Shown: in pieces, positions 1 to 10,274 of the stretch
Layout: the number at the start of each line of letters is the position of its first letter
Position numbering within the stretch: position 1 is the first letter of the stretch
Notes under the pieces: generated by a model
What the model saw: only the letters and a program-made list of their open reading frames with translations
Database searches by the model: none
Told to the model about the DNA's origin: nothing
Assembly (NCBI GenBank): GCA_963575745.1
Contig: CAUYUJ010018051.1
Coordinates: 32,501-96,500, forward strand
Direction: 5' to 3'
DNA length: 64,000 bases
Source: Prorocentrum cordatum
Taxonomy: Eukaryota > Sar > Dinophyceae > Prorocentrales > Prorocentraceae
Position numbers and translations under genes: made by a program

Positions 1-8
1 CTCCACCG

Positions 9-122
9 AATGCCCCAGTGGCAGCGTTCGCATGCAGTTTCACCCTCATTTCGGCGCACCCCTCACAGGTTTCGTGGCCCCACAGGGAGCTCAACCGAAG
101 GCACCAGTGGCAGCGTTCGCAT
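9..122. repeat. 89-bp direct repeat, 1.3 copies
   Basis: A segment containing CAGTGGCAGCGTTCGCAT occurs at 9-33 and again at 98-122 with two changes, 89 bp apart. The intervening text (TTCGGCGCACCCCTCACA) resembles the degenerate repeats at 3940-4645. No gene is seen. Confidence 0.6.
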
Positions 123-235
123 CACCGGCCTGGGACTAGCTGCTTGGGTCCTTCGCCAGGCTAATGTTGGTCGTTCCTGTGTTCGTGCTCCTTCGCTCCG
201 TCTTCGTCCTGCCTCTGCTGCGGAGCGAATTCAAA

Positions 236-260
236 ATTACGCTACCGAGGAACCCCACAT
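236..260 (+). other. Cassette I leader
   Basis: A 25-bp sequence built on GCTACCGAGGAACCCC. It is identical at 40997-41021 and has one change at 55259-55283. It ends in CCCCACAT, the inverse of the ATGTGGGG that ends the trailer. Confidence 0.85.
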
Positions 261-1580
261 GCTTACATTATGGCTGGAGTGATGATAGCTGAAATGAAGC
301 ATGCGAGAATGATGTTGGTGGCCATTCCCTGCGCACCTCCTATGGTATCGAAAAAGTGCCACGCCTGCTACGCCCTGGACGACCGGCTCGGATAGCGGCC
401 GCGCTCAGAGATCCCGATGGTGTCGAGAAAGTGCCACGCCTGCTATTCCCTGCGCCATGGCTCGCATAGACGCCGCGCTCGGGGACCACCCCCTGCGCAC
501 CCCCTTATGGTGCCGAGAAAATGCCACGCCTGCTATGCCCTGCGCCATGGCTCGCATAGACGCCGCGCTCGGGGACCACCCCCTGCGCACCCCCTGATGG
601 TGTCGAGAAAATGCCACGCCTGCTAGTCCCTGCGCCATGGCCCGCACAGACGCCGCGCTCGGGGACCACCCCCTGCGCACCCCCTATGGTGTCGAGAAAA
701 TGCCACGCCTGCTATGCCCTGCGCCGTGGCCCGCATAGACGCCTCGCTCGGGGACCACCCCCTGCGCACCCCCTATGGTGCCGAGGAAATGCCACGCCTG
801 CTATGCCCTGCACCATGGCCCGAATAGACGCCGCGCTCGGGGGACCACCCCCTGCGCACCCCCTATAGTGTCGAGAAAGTGCCACGCCTGCTATTCCCTG
901 CGCCATGGCCCGCATAGACGCCGCGCTCGGGGACCACCCCCTGCGCACCCCCTCATGGTGCCGAGAAAATGCCACGCCTGCTATGCCCTGCGCCAAGGCT
1001 CGCATAGACGCCGCGCTCGGGGACCACCCCCTGCGCACCCTTATGGTGTCGAGAAAATGCCACGCCTGCTATGCCCTGCACCATGGCTCGCATAGACGCC
1101 GCGCTCGGGGACCACCCCCTGCGCACCCCCTATGGTGTCGAGAAAATGCCACGCCTGCTATGCCCTGCGCCATGGCCCGCATAGACGCCGCGCTCGGGGA
1201 CCACCCCCTGCGCACCCCCTATGGAGTCGAGAAAATGCCACGCCTGCTATGCCCTGCGCCATGGCTCGCATAGACGCCGCGCTCGGGGACCACCCCCTGC
1301 GCACCCCCTATGGTGTCGAGAAAGTGCCACGCCTGCTATGCACTGCGAATGCTACACGCACGTCTTGTAGATGGCATGTCATGTGTATTTGGATGATGCG
1401 TGTGCGGCCGTATCGGGACGTGTGCATCACGTGTGTGCCCAGTATATAGCGCATACGTGTGCGGCCGTATCGGGACGTGTGCCTCATGTGTGTGCCCAGT
1501 ATGTACGCATACGTCGTGTGTGTGTGTTGTGTGTCTGTGTGTGCGCGAGGAGAGGGAGAAGGAGAGGAAGGCGGGTGTGT

Positions 1581-1638
1581 GAACGCGGGTGCGACGCGGC
1601 AGAGAAGAACACCAGAACCCCACGAAACATGTGGGGAA
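1581..1638 (+). other. Cassette I trailer with hairpin
   Basis: Contains GAACGCGGGTGCGACGCGG and ends in the inverted repeat CCCCAC-gaaacat-GTGGGG. Homologous trailers lie at 42659-42715 and 58015-58071. The stem is conserved in the third copy although its loop differs. Confidence 0.8.
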
Positions 1639-2392
1639 CGCAAACGGCCCACGAGATCACCAACACACCGTTTAGCTCGAGTCCAGATTATCTACGACCA
1701 GACCCCCATTATAGATGGGGCAGAATGAGGGCAGCTCGACTCAGGCCACGTCCTTCTTGGGGTGGAGACCTTCGCCAAGCCGTCTCTGGTTCGCTGGGGG
1801 AGGATGGGCTAGGACAGGAAGTGGGAGGTAGAAAGAGAGAGAGGAAGAAAGAGAGAAAGAGAAAGAGAGAGCGAGAGAGAGCCGTGCACTTCAGAGGTAC
1901 ATTGGGAAGATAATAAAACAACTCACCATCGTACACCTCTGGCGGCTCTGCTGTGCGCCAGGTAGCGCATTGGCCATGTGTGGCCGGTGGACGTCATCCA
2001 ACGAACAAGGAAGGTAGGGAGGGGGCGATGTTCGTTGCCAATCTGGAGTGGCGGTCCACGCCCGAGTCCGAGGCCGCCCGAGGCTTCCGGGGGCTCACGA
2101 GGCTGCCCAGGGCCGCTGGAGGCTGTCCGAGGCCACCTAGGCGTCAAGATGCCTCACAAATCCCTGCGGACTCACGAGAATCCCTCAGGGGCACTTCCGG
2201 ATCCCCCAGGATCCTCAAGATTGTTGAATAATGCAGCAGCTGTCTGCACAAACTCTTTTCGCCGCAAACAATATGCCAGCTGCGTTACCCTCGAAAGTGC
2301 CGTGGCCAACGCCCTGCCGTGGCCAGCGTCCTGCCGTCGGGACAGAGGGGCCCCCTCCAGGGGGTCCACGCGGCAGGTTGCGCCCCTCTCGG
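1639..2392. other. Unassigned interval
   Basis: Contains a purine-rich GA stretch (about 1810-1885) and short degenerate GAGGC/CCGAGG motifs (2045-2140). No homologous gene or element recognised. Confidence 0.5.
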
Positions 2393-2571
2393 CTACACGC
2401 AAGGGTGACCCTAGGCAAGAGTGACCTTTGGTGCGCGACACAGGGGGGGGCTCTTCTGGGGACACCAACAGGCGCGCAAACCGCTGCTATCGCATCGCAT
2501 TCAGCGGTCGGCGGGCCCCATTGGGCCAGCACCAAGGGGTCACTCCGGCGAAAGGTCACCCTTGCGTGTAG
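2393..2571. mobile_element. MITE-like element with 18-bp terminal inverted repeats
   Basis: CTACACGCAAGGGTGACC (2393-2410) is the exact reverse complement of 2554-2571, bounding 179 bp with no plausible coding content. A diverged relative at 40768-40916 has termini matching at 11 of 12 positions and shares interior text such as GAGTGACCTTTGGTGCGCG and GCTGCTATCGCATCGC. No target duplication was identified. It could be a non-autonomous DNA transposon or another inverted-repeat family. Confidence 0.65.
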
Positions 2572-2712
2572 CGACCCGCCCTCCTCGTAGGTGATGATCG
2601 GGTTGGGGGCGTTCGTCCCTGTGACCGTCATGTTGTTTGCCTTCCGCCACTGCATCACCTCCGCCGGGCTGCGGTTGCTGGCCTGCGCGTAGTACTGGTT
2701 GGAGACCTGCCG
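2572..2712 (-). pseudogene. DEAD-box RNA helicase fragment (DDX5/Dbp2-like N-terminal segment)
   Basis: The minus strand encodes about 45 residues including SPAEVMQWRKANNMTV, TGTNAPNPI and ITYEEGG. This matches the segment just before the Q-motif of p68/DDX5/Dbp2-type helicases (xxEVxxxRxxNxITVxGxxxPNPIxxFEEA), seen here from memory of the family. The helicase core (Q motif, Walker A, DEAD) is absent. The match ends at EEGG, three bases from the terminal inverted repeat of the MITE-like element (2393-2571), so that element or an intron boundary may have cut it off. Upstream, a GGCAG could be an acceptor site. It is either one exon of a gene mostly outside the window or an isolated fragment; nothing nearby continues it. 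Confidence 0.6.
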
Positions 2713-2936
2713 AGCCCGCCCGCGATTCGGCAGCAGCAGCAGCGGCGCCTCCACGCGCACGAGTGCTCACTCCCCTCACGCCACTCTACATCTCTCTCTC
2801 TCTCTCTCTCTCCCTCTCCCTGTCTCATCCCTTGTCCCTCCCCCTCCTGCCTGACCCCCTCCCCCGCTCCCTCGGACCTCCAGCCTCCGCACCCCAGCGT
2901 CCTCTAACCCCTAACTTCCGATCCTCCCTCTCCCTG

Positions 2937-3068
2937 GTCCTCCTCCTCCTCCTCCTCCTCCTACCCTTCCTCCCCCTCCTCCTCTTCCTCCTCCTCCTCC
3001 TCCTCCTCCTTCTCCTCATCCTCCTCCTTCTCTTCCTCCTCCTCCTCCTCCTCCTCCTCCTCCTCCTC
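2937..3068. repeat. (CTC)n microsatellite
   Basis: Pyrimidine tract of CTC/TCC with interruptions, preceded by a (CT)n run at about 2788-2823. Confidence 0.9.
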
Positions 3069-3848
3069 GGCTCCGCCTCCCCCGCCCCATCGAATCGTTC
3101 GTCGATTCGCAGCGCGGAGTGCCCACGCTGAGGCGGCGGCCGCTGCTCTCCTTCATGGCGCGCGGAGTTGCCGCAGTCAGCGGAGCGGTTCTCATGGTTG
3201 CCAGGGCTCCCCATCGCATGCCTCCATGGTCGCCCTGGAGGCTAGAAGCATGCAGAGACGCTTGGACTGCGGCCCCCAAATGGCTCCACCACTAAAAAGA
3301 AGGCATGAGCGTAAACGTTCGGAGCCCCGCGCGGAGTTCTTGGACAGGCGCTGGATCGCCGTACCCTGGCACGCGCCGCCAGGGGGGGGCCAAGCGCCGC
3401 GATCCAGCGATCCAAGAAACCCGCGCGGAGCTCCGAAAGGTTTTATGCTCACAGTCAACCCGTATCATAAGGATGCGCGGTAAGGATGCGAGGGCCGTGG
3501 AAAGCCACGTTGGCGTTTTTCGAACGAGGCTGGCCAGCGAGAGTCGCTAAGGATGGGCCGAAGGGGCAAGGATGCAAGGGTACCTATGGGAAGGTTGCCC
3601 ATCCTTACTATGCGGGTCGACTAAATGCCGCATTTTCTCCCTCGAACCCCCACCACCCTCTCCGCCCCCCCCACACCCCTCACTTCCGTCGCGCCAGTCG
3701 CGCCCCCGCAGGCATGAGACCGCTGCGGTGGCGCCTCTGGCGTGGCCAGCTCCAGACGCACAGGGCTCCGGACAGGGGGGGCTCCCGCGCCAACGAATTT
3801 CTCTCCCCAGACCTCCTCGCGCTTTGTTCATATATAATATTATATATA
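3069..3848. other. Unassigned interval
   Basis: No gene or repeat family recognised apart from short AAGGATGCG repeats around 3470-3575 and an AT-rich stretch just before 3849. Confidence 0.5.
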
Positions 3849-3886
3849 CTAGAACCACGCGCGCGCTTCGCGCGCTTAGGTTCTAG
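3849..3886. repeat. CTAGAACC / GC-rich cruciform hairpin, copy 1
   Basis: CTAGAACC (3849-3856) pairs with GGTTCTAG (3879-3886). The interior is a second inverted repeat of alternating CG around CTT. It follows an AT-dinucleotide run. A second copy lies at 8522-8562 beside another AT microsatellite. Confidence 0.75.
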
Positions 3887-3939
3887 CATGCTCTAGTTGT
3901 AGTCTACGAAGCGTTCGGCATCGGAGGACGTAGATTGTC

Positions 3940-4645
3940 ACACGGATCGTGCCACTCAGGAAGCTCCTCCTGCGGCCTTAGAGACGGACTTGGCGTAGCG
4001 TCCCCGCGCCCATGTCGGCACACTTCTCACAGGGATCGCGCCCCACAAAGAGCTCCACCTTCGTCCCCAGAGGCAAGGTTCGCAGAGAGGCACGCCACTC
4101 ACGCGGACCGTGCCTCGCAAGTAACTGCACATGCGGCACCATAGGAAAGCTTCATAGCGCCGCCCCGCTCACTTCGGCACCCCTCTCCAACAAAACGTTG
4201 TCCGCAACGAGTTCCACGAACGGCCCCAGAGACAAGGTTCGCATCCCGCCCTCCCGCCTACGTCGGCACATCTCTCACACGGATCATGGCCCCAGAGGCA
4301 GGGTTCGCACTGCGCCCCCCACCTCGCCATTGTAGCACACCCCATCACGCGGATCGTGCCCACAAGGAGAACAGCCTAAAAGCCCAGAGACAAGGTTCGC
4401 ACAGCGCCCCCCCGCCCATGTCGGCACACCTGTCACGCGAATCATGCCCCAGGAGAAGGTCCCCCCATGGCACCAATGGGCAGCTTCGCGCGGCATCCCC
4501 CCGCCCAGTTCGGAACATGCCTCGGGGGTATCCGAATTACTCGCCATATCCTTCACGCGGATCGTGGCCAACAAGGAGTTCAACGCACCCCTGCACGCGG
4601 GCTCCGCAGCAACCATCTTTCCGCATTGCCCCGTGGCGCGCAATG
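3940..4645. repeat. Degenerate repeats around GTCGGCACACxTCTCAC
   Basis: Motifs such as CATGTCGGCACA, TCACGCGGATCGTGCC and CCCAGAGACAAGGTTCGCA recur at irregular 70-160 bp spacing (for example near 4012, 4262, 4420). The family resembles 9-122. No credible gene. Confidence 0.55.
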
Positions 4646-4844
4646 TATGAAGCGAGACCCGCGATCTGCACTACACATGTCTGCACAAGGATGGGTCCGT
4701 CACCAAACCAATTGCTTGCTTATCTATGGCCTTCGGTTCATACCGCTACCTTCCCTGAATTTGGGACCGATAATTCCTGGATGCGTGTAATTCGGGGTCT
4801 CTTGGCGTGCTTCTCTGGCGTCTCGTGGAGCGAGTTTTGAAGCT

Positions 4845-5270
4845 TCTCGTGGCCTGACTTGGGCCTTGCGGGAGCTTCTCGGGGCCTCTTTGCGGGCCCT
4901 TGGGGGCCTCTTGGGTGCCTGCTGCGGCTTCGGGGGCGCATGGGTGGCGGAGGGCCCGAATGGTAGTTGGCATTCCCCCTCTTAAACTCCACTTGGGGCC
5001 CTCTTGGGCCGTCTTGGGCGCTTCTTGGACCATCTTGGGTCTCTCTTGGGACGTCCTGGGGCCATCTTGGAGACCTCTTGGACCGTCTTGGGTCGATCTG
5101 TGGGGCCTCTTGGGCCGTTTAGGACGCTGTGAAGAGCCAAAGTGCGGATGTGCTAAAAGTGCACGATTCCCACCAGGAGTGGAAAAAATCTGGCATCCTG
5201 GGGCCATCTCGGGGTGCATGTTGGAGCCTTCTTGGAACGTTTTCGGGGCCTCTTGAGCTGTCGTCACAAC
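4845..5270. repeat. CTCTTGGG minisatellite block 1
   Basis: Degenerate 9-15 bp repeats of CTTGGGxCCxTCTTGG type. The same family fills 6480-6566, 7930-8345, 9100-9940, 15960-18515 and 37570-37745. Its minus strand is open and Pro/Gly/Gln-rich, which explains many spurious ORFs. Confidence 0.8.
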
Positions 5271-5483
5271 ATTTGGGCGCCTTCGGCCCTGTCAGGCCGC
5301 TCTAATCGCTTTTGGTGGCCTCCGGAGCTGTTTCGAGAAGCGGGGGGGGGGGCCCAGGAGGCCCCGGAAGGGGTCAAACATGTCGTGGGCCAAAGGAGGG
5401 GGGGAAGAAGAAATCCGGGAGAGTGTCACGGCCTGGGCCCAGGCCCCCCCGTACCCCAGCAGTATCTATATAGAGATATTATA

Positions 5484-5604
5484 TATAGAGATGTGCATAT
5501 TTATGTATATATATATATATGCATATATAATAGCATACATGTGTAACGCATAAATATGTTTACAGACATACATACATACATACATGCATGCATGCATGCA
5601 TACA

Positions 5605-5638
<34 letters not shown>

Positions 5639-5825
5639 CATACATACATACATACATACATACATACATACATACATACATGCATGCATGCATGCATGCA
5701 TACATACATACATACATACATACATGCATGCATGCATGCATGCATGCATGCATGCATACATACATACATACATACATGTACATATATATATATATACATG
5801 TATATATATATGTGTATATATGTGC
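5484..5825. repeat. (CATA/CATG)n microsatellite
   Basis: Tetranucleotide tract switching in blocks between CATA and CATG, ending in an AT run. Confidence 0.95.
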
Positions 5826-5871
5826 GTTTTGACAGAAGCCCGGCGGAACCAACAAAAACCGCCTCCGCACT

Positions 5872-6110
5872 GAATGCGCGCGCTGTCACGCCGGCGGGCG
5901 GAGCGCGTGCGGTCACGTGGGGGAAGCCAGGATCAGGAGGGGGAGGCGGTCTTGAGCTCGCTGTTTGACACAAGTGAGTCACGCGCTGTCACGCCAGCGG
6001 GCGGAACACGTGACACCATGAGGGGGAGGAGGTCTTGAGCACGCCGTCTCGAATAATACATCATGCGCTGTCACGCCTTCAGGCGGAGCACGCGACGCGT
6101 GCAATCACTC
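5872..6110. repeat. About 95-bp repeat, 3 copies
   Basis: GCGCTGTCACGCC followed by GGCGGAGCACGTGAC-type text occurs near 5878, 5980 and 6064. Confidence 0.65.
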
Positions 6111-6131
6111 GAAGCTCCTCGAAGCAGCGTC

Positions 6132-6162
<31 letters not shown>

Positions 6163-6479
6163 GCGTCCTAGCAGGGGGTCCATGTGTATGCGTGTATATA
6201 TACACATCTGCACACGTATATAAACATGCAAGACTGCGCTGGCGCGTCACACTATGCACCTTGGCCCCTGAAGGTTGGCATGCAGGCGAAAGGGCAGGAA
6301 GGCAAAACAGGCAAATTAGCGATAACGCCTTGTTGCCTTTTTCAAACATCACCGCTATGGTGATGCCATTCATCATCCTTCCCTCATGCGTCCTCTTCCT
6401 CTTCCCCCTTTCCGCCCTACCCTGCGAATTATTCCCCATCCTCCTCAGCTCTTTTTGCTGACGTTTGACGAAAGAAATG
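6111..6479. other. Unassigned interval with an AT microsatellite
   Basis: An AT run at about 6134-6158 and mixed sequence thereafter. No gene recognised. Confidence 0.5.
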
Positions 6480-6566
6480 GGGCCATGTTGGTCTCCGGGG
6501 GGTCTCGTGGGGGGCCTCTTGGACCTCTCTTGGGGCGTCTTGAGGGCCTCCTGGCCCTTCTGAAGC
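6480..6566. repeat. CTCTTGGG block carrying the right-hand target duplication
   Basis: Minisatellite ending in GGCCCTTCTGAAGC (6553-6566). This matches GGCCTTCTGAAGC at 7930-7942 on the other side of the retropseudogene, so the two are the probable target-site duplication. Confidence 0.7.
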
Positions 6567-7927
6567 AATTTGTTTGTTAGGTGTTCTGCCGCCGTCTGTG
6601 ACTCTGACGCCTTCGACCTTGTCGGCCAACTCGTCAGTGCTGCTGTCTCCCGTCATGTCCATGTCCTTGCCAACTTCTACGGCTTCTGGATAGTCAGGCA
6701 TTGCAGTCGCAATCAGGCGCTCAGCTTGGCTGCTATAGAAAGAATCTCGCGGTCGTGCTTGATGACTGCCATATGTTTGCCGATGACCTTCTTGGCCCCG
6801 ACCATCGTCTCGCCCTCCTGGGTGGCGCAGAATTCGAACTTACTGTAGAGGTTCTGGAGCGCAATGCAATTGTGGGAGTCAGACAATGTCACTGGCTCTT
6901 CGCCTCTGGGTGCAGTCAGGTACTGCATGGCAAATCTCTTCGCGGGGAAAGCACCCAACCAAGCAAGCCCAGAACTGACGAGGGAAGAATTGCAATCTGT
7001 CGTGGGAGTCCAAGAGATGATTCCCTTTCTCGATGCGAAGGAATCGATTCACCCATTTTCCGTTCCAGCTGAGCTTCAGCGCGCACTGGGAGTAGGTGGA
7101 GATGGATGCCCATGCCGCCTCATACTCTACCTCGTCGAGCTCGCCAGCGACGTCATTCTGGAAAAGACCATGCCATCAAGAAGCTTCTCCGTGCCCGAAG
7201 TGTCCTCGAATGCGCCCGAGGCCGAATTTGATCTTCTCCGCGTCCCGCGAGGACAGCGTTCCACCACCCTGTGGACTGCATGCGATACGTGGTGTGTTTC
7301 TGCATATCCGCCCACGAGCTCTTGAAGAAACACAGCCCGAACGGCCGCAAGCCGAACAGAGCACGAAACGCGGCACCGGGAAGCATCCACACCGACAGGA
7401 GGGTCCTCTGCACAATACTGTTGTCCACCGCCTGCATGAAGGTCCACACAGACTTCACCATCGTCGACACCACGGTCTTATAGGAGAACGCGTCCACGTC
7501 CTTTAGGGCTGGCAGGCCGAATGACCCGCCCAGCTGTTGCCGAACCATTGTTGTTCGCCTGGTGCTTCATGCTCCACTGTGAATGGAAGACCTGAGCCCA
7601 TTGGTAAGGACAAGTACCCATACAATAAGTGGCAACCCACCAGCCCTACTTGATATCGTCGCAAGTGTTGTTGAGCCCCTTTGCCGCCTCCACGATGTCG
7701 GCCCTCGTCACGTCGCCAGCTCGACCAAATGAGGTAAGAGCCTTGCGCAAACCAGCACTCCCCAACATCAAGATGAGAGCAACCGCGATCAGTTGGTGCC
7801 TGTCCATCCTGCCGCTGTCCCGCCCGACCATTTTGATCATTGCAAGATGCTTCCTGGATCTCTCAAACTACAGACTGCTCGAACCAAAAGCTTAAGCCAA
7901 AATGGCTTGAGCCAAAATGGCTACGGA
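6567..7927 (-). pseudogene. Processed retropseudogene of a trans-spliced mRNA, product unrecognised
   Basis: The minus strand starts with an exact DinoSL (7927-7906) and a truncated second leader (7905-7891). After a 50-nt leader comes an ORF from 7840 (MIKMVGRDSGRM, then a hydrophobic stretch around LIAVALILMLG). An in-frame TAG follows DDIK, then GWWVATYCMGTCPYQ. Several frameshifts carry the reading through VDAFSYKTVVSTMV, RGHFGHGEAS, KLSWNGKWVNRFL, FCATQEGETMVG and MPDYPEAVEVGKDM to about 6590. Conserved-looking text moves among all three frames, so the copy is broken. Its ends show retroposition: a GGCC(C)TTCTGAAGC duplication on both sides and an AACAAACAAA tail. I do not recognise the protein; the hydrophobic segment suggests a membrane or targeted product. 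Confidence 0.8.
7891..7927 (-). other. Tandem DinoSL: one full leader plus one truncated relic
   Basis: 7906-7927 is an exact 22-nt reverse-strand DinoSL (core CCATTTTGGCTCAAG). It is followed by CCATTTTGGCTTAAG at 7891-7905, a second leader cut after its internal AG. This double form is the known signature of mRNA recycled through the genome and trans-spliced again, as described for dinoflagellate processed genes. Confidence 0.95.
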
Positions 7928-7929
7928 TT

Positions 7930-8345
7930 GGCCTTCTGAAGCCGTCTTGGGCCGTCTTGAAGCGCTCCTGGGCCCTGTTGGGGCCCTCTTGGAGCTCCCT
8001 CGGGGCCTGTTTTGGGCTCACTTAGGCCGTCGTGGGGCCCTCCTGGGCCGTCTTGGGGCTGTCCTAAGCCGTCCTGGGGCGCCCTTGGCTGCCTCTTGAG
8101 CTGTTTGGGCGCACTAATTTCCAAGGAAAAGATATGCTACAAATTTGCGTTTTACGAAGGGAATGGGGCCATTTTGTCTCCCGGGGCGCTCTTGGAGGGC
8201 CTCTTGGCGGCCTCTGGGGGCGGCTTGAGGGCCTCTTGGCCGTTCTGCAAGCGATCTTTGGCGGTCTTGAAGCGATCCTGGGGCTCTCTCGGCGCTGTTG
8301 GAGCCTTCTTGGGCGGACTGGAACGCGCGGGGGCCGCTGGAGGGG
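7930..8345. repeat. CTCTTGGG minisatellite block 2
   Basis: Degenerate GGGCCGTCTTGGGG repeats, continuing the array broken by the retropseudogene insertion. A non-repeat stretch lies at 8112-8165. Confidence 0.75.
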
Positions 8346-8521
8346 CGTCCCGGCCAGGGACGCCGGGGAAGGGGCCACTACCTATCTACAAAAGAGGTTC
8401 CGGCCCGGGGCCTGGGGCCCGGGAACTCCCATATATGTGTATAACATATACGTATACATATGCGTGTTTAAATACAACGTATATATATATAAATGTATAT
8501 ATGTGTATATATATACATATA

Positions 8522-8562
8522 CTAGAACCATCGCGCGCGCTTCGCGCGCGCTCACGTTCTAG
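8522..8562. repeat. CTAGAACC / GC-rich cruciform hairpin, copy 2
   Basis: CTAGAAC (8522-8528) pairs with GTTCTAG (8556-8562) around an inner CGCGCGCG-CTT-CGCGCGCG hairpin. It sits directly after an AT-rich ATATAC microsatellite, as copy 1 does. Confidence 0.75.
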
Positions 8563-8754
8563 CAGGCCCCAGGCCTTGACGAATTCACTGATCCACTGAA
8601 GAACTGGACCACAGTCTACGCATGCCAATCTGCATTTCGAAAAGCCTTCGAGGAAAATGGTTTTGTCGGGGGGCGGAGACCGTATGAATCGGGTTCCCAA
8701 AAGGCCTTCTGGGAGCATGGGTTTGGGGTGCCTTGGGGAGCCTGTTGGGGCGTG

Positions 8755-8795
8755 CCGTCGTCGTCGTCGTAATGTCGTCGTCGCCTATTGGGGCG

Positions 8796-8877
<82 letters not shown>

Positions 8878-8990
8878 GTCGTCGTCCTCGTCGTCGTCAT
8901 GTCGTCGTCGTCTTCGTCTTCGTCGTCGTAATGTCGTCGTCGACGTCGTCGTCGTCGTCATTTCGTCGTCGTCGTCGGTTCAAGAGGGCA
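8755..8990. repeat. (TCG)n microsatellite
   Basis: Long GTC/TCG tract with small interruptions. Confidence 0.95.
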
Positions 8991-9099
8991 CTTGGGGCAA
9001 CTTTGTGCGAAACGATCTGCGGAGGGCCGTGAGAAGGCGATCAGTCATGCTCCCAATCAACTTCCCAGACAGCTCTCCTGTAGCATGATGGTACTTCGA

Positions 9100-9940
9100 A
9101 TGACTCCGGAGACTCGCGGGCCCATGATGAACCATGTCCCCGGAAGGTTTTCTGGGGACATGGTTTGTTGGGGTGTGTTGGGGGGTCTCTTGGGCGTTCC
9201 CTGGGGGCCCCTTGGGGGCCTCCGGGAACTCTCGGGCCCATGATGAACCATGTCCCCAGAAGGTTTTCTGGGGACATGATTTCTTGGGGTGTGTTGGGGG
9301 GCCTCTTGGGTGTTCCCTGGGAGCCTATTGGGGGTCTCTTGGGGCTTCCTGGGGGCCTCTTGGGCACCTCAGGCCAGAGACCTCGAAATATCGGTTGGCG
9401 GTCCCCCTCTGGGCCCTCTCTTGGGGAGCTCTTGGGGCACAGTTGGGTTGTCTGGGGAGCGTCCTGGGCCGTCTTGGGGCCCTCTTCGGGGCCTCCTGGC
9501 CCGTCTTGAGGGAGCGCTGGGAAGCGGGGAAAGCGAGAACGCCTAAATCCTTCAAAAACCATTGGAAAATTAGTGAATCTTACCTCCCAGGGCCCTCTTG
9601 GGGAGCCTCTTGAGTCCGTCCTGGAGCGTGTTCGAGTCCTCGTCGGCTGTCTTGAGGGCATCTTGGGCGTCTTCGGGGCATCGTGGGACCGTCTTGGGTC
9701 CTCTCGGGACCCCCATTAGCCTGTCGTGGCCTGTTTCGGGGCGGGCCCGGGCCGCCTCGGGACTCCTCTGGGCCTTCTACTGGCGCGCTCTTAGGGCACA
9801 CTTGGGTTGTCTTGAGAGCATCACGGGCCATCTTGGGGCCCTCGTCGGGGCCTCGTGGGCCTTCTTGGAGCGATCTGAAAGGCCTCCGAGGCCGTGAGGG
9901 GGCGCTGGAAAGTGGGGAAACGAGTAACGCCAACATCCAA
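9100..9940. repeat. CTCTTGGG minisatellite block 3
   Basis: Repeats of CTTGGGGGCCTC type arranged in longer units that begin with a hairpin (9130-9165, 9246-9281). The stretch 9505-9640 is the closest relative of the pre-insertion site of the retrotransposon at 9941-15953. Confidence 0.8.
9130..9281. repeat. Two 36-nt hairpins within block 3
   Basis: 9130-9141 (AACCATGTCCCC) pairs exactly with 9154-9165; the stem extends inward through a G-T pair to a GGTT loop. 9246-9261 pairs with 9266-9281 at 15 of 16 positions. Homologous hairpins with a different stem sequence lie at 16924-16961 and 17304-17341. Confidence 0.85.
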
Positions 9941-10031
9941 ATGATCGCTTTATTTTGCCAGTGGCTCAGACTGCTTGAGGATTCGAACGAAGCACGGGCA
10001 AGCGAGGCTGGCTAGTGCGACACAGATCTGC
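9941..10031 (-). repeat. Split direct repeat B2
   Basis: 91 bp starting ATGATCGCTTTATTTTGCC on the plus strand. It differs from 10135-10225 by one base and forms the outer end of the element. Confidence 0.9.
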
Positions 10032-10071
10032 TCAAGGGACCATTTAAACGAGGCATTGGGCTGGCGTGGGC

Positions 10072-10135
10072 CGAAAGAAGTGCCTTGAGTGAGAAGGCGA
10101 CAGACATTAGCAATCATTCTCGTGCATCACTTACA
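10072..10135 (-). repeat. Split direct repeat A2
   Basis: 64 bp containing GAGAAGGCGACAGACATTAG; it matches 15890-15953 with two substitutions and abuts B1. Confidence 0.9.
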
Positions 10136-10225
10136 TGATCGCTTTATTTTGCCAGTGGCTCAGACTGCTTGAGGATTCGAACGAAGCACGGGCAAGCTAG
10201 GCTGGCTAGTGCGACACAGATCTGC
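10135..10225 (-). repeat. Split direct repeat B1
   Basis: 91-bp copy of 9941-10031 with one substitution. It lies directly between the coding region and A2. Confidence 0.9.
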
Positions 10226-10274
10226 CATACTTCAACTTGAAATAAAATCCATCACTCAAGCATTGTGATGGGGC

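Larger units (their letters stand above)
236..1638 (+). repeat. Array cassette I: leader, 90-bp satellite, trailer
   Basis: About eleven units of 89-90 bp run from roughly 345 to 1345. Each starts near TGTCGAGAAAATGCC (unit marks 421, 511, 601, 690, 779, 869, 959, 1047, 1136, 1224, 1314) and contains GGGACCACCCCCTGCGCA. The array is preceded by a conserved leader (236-260) and followed by two copies of a 58-bp repeat (GTGCGGCCGTATCGGGA at 1402 and 1459) and a conserved trailer (1581-1638). Related arrays with the same leader and trailer lie at 40997-42715 and 55259-58071, all in the same orientation. The unit length is a multiple of three, so several frames are open; I do not regard these as genes. 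Confidence 0.9.

Noticed and set aside
9961-10020. tRNA-like T-loop (GAGGATTCGAAC)
   Set aside because: No cloverleaf can be drawn around it, and the sequence is a retrotransposon terminal repeat.
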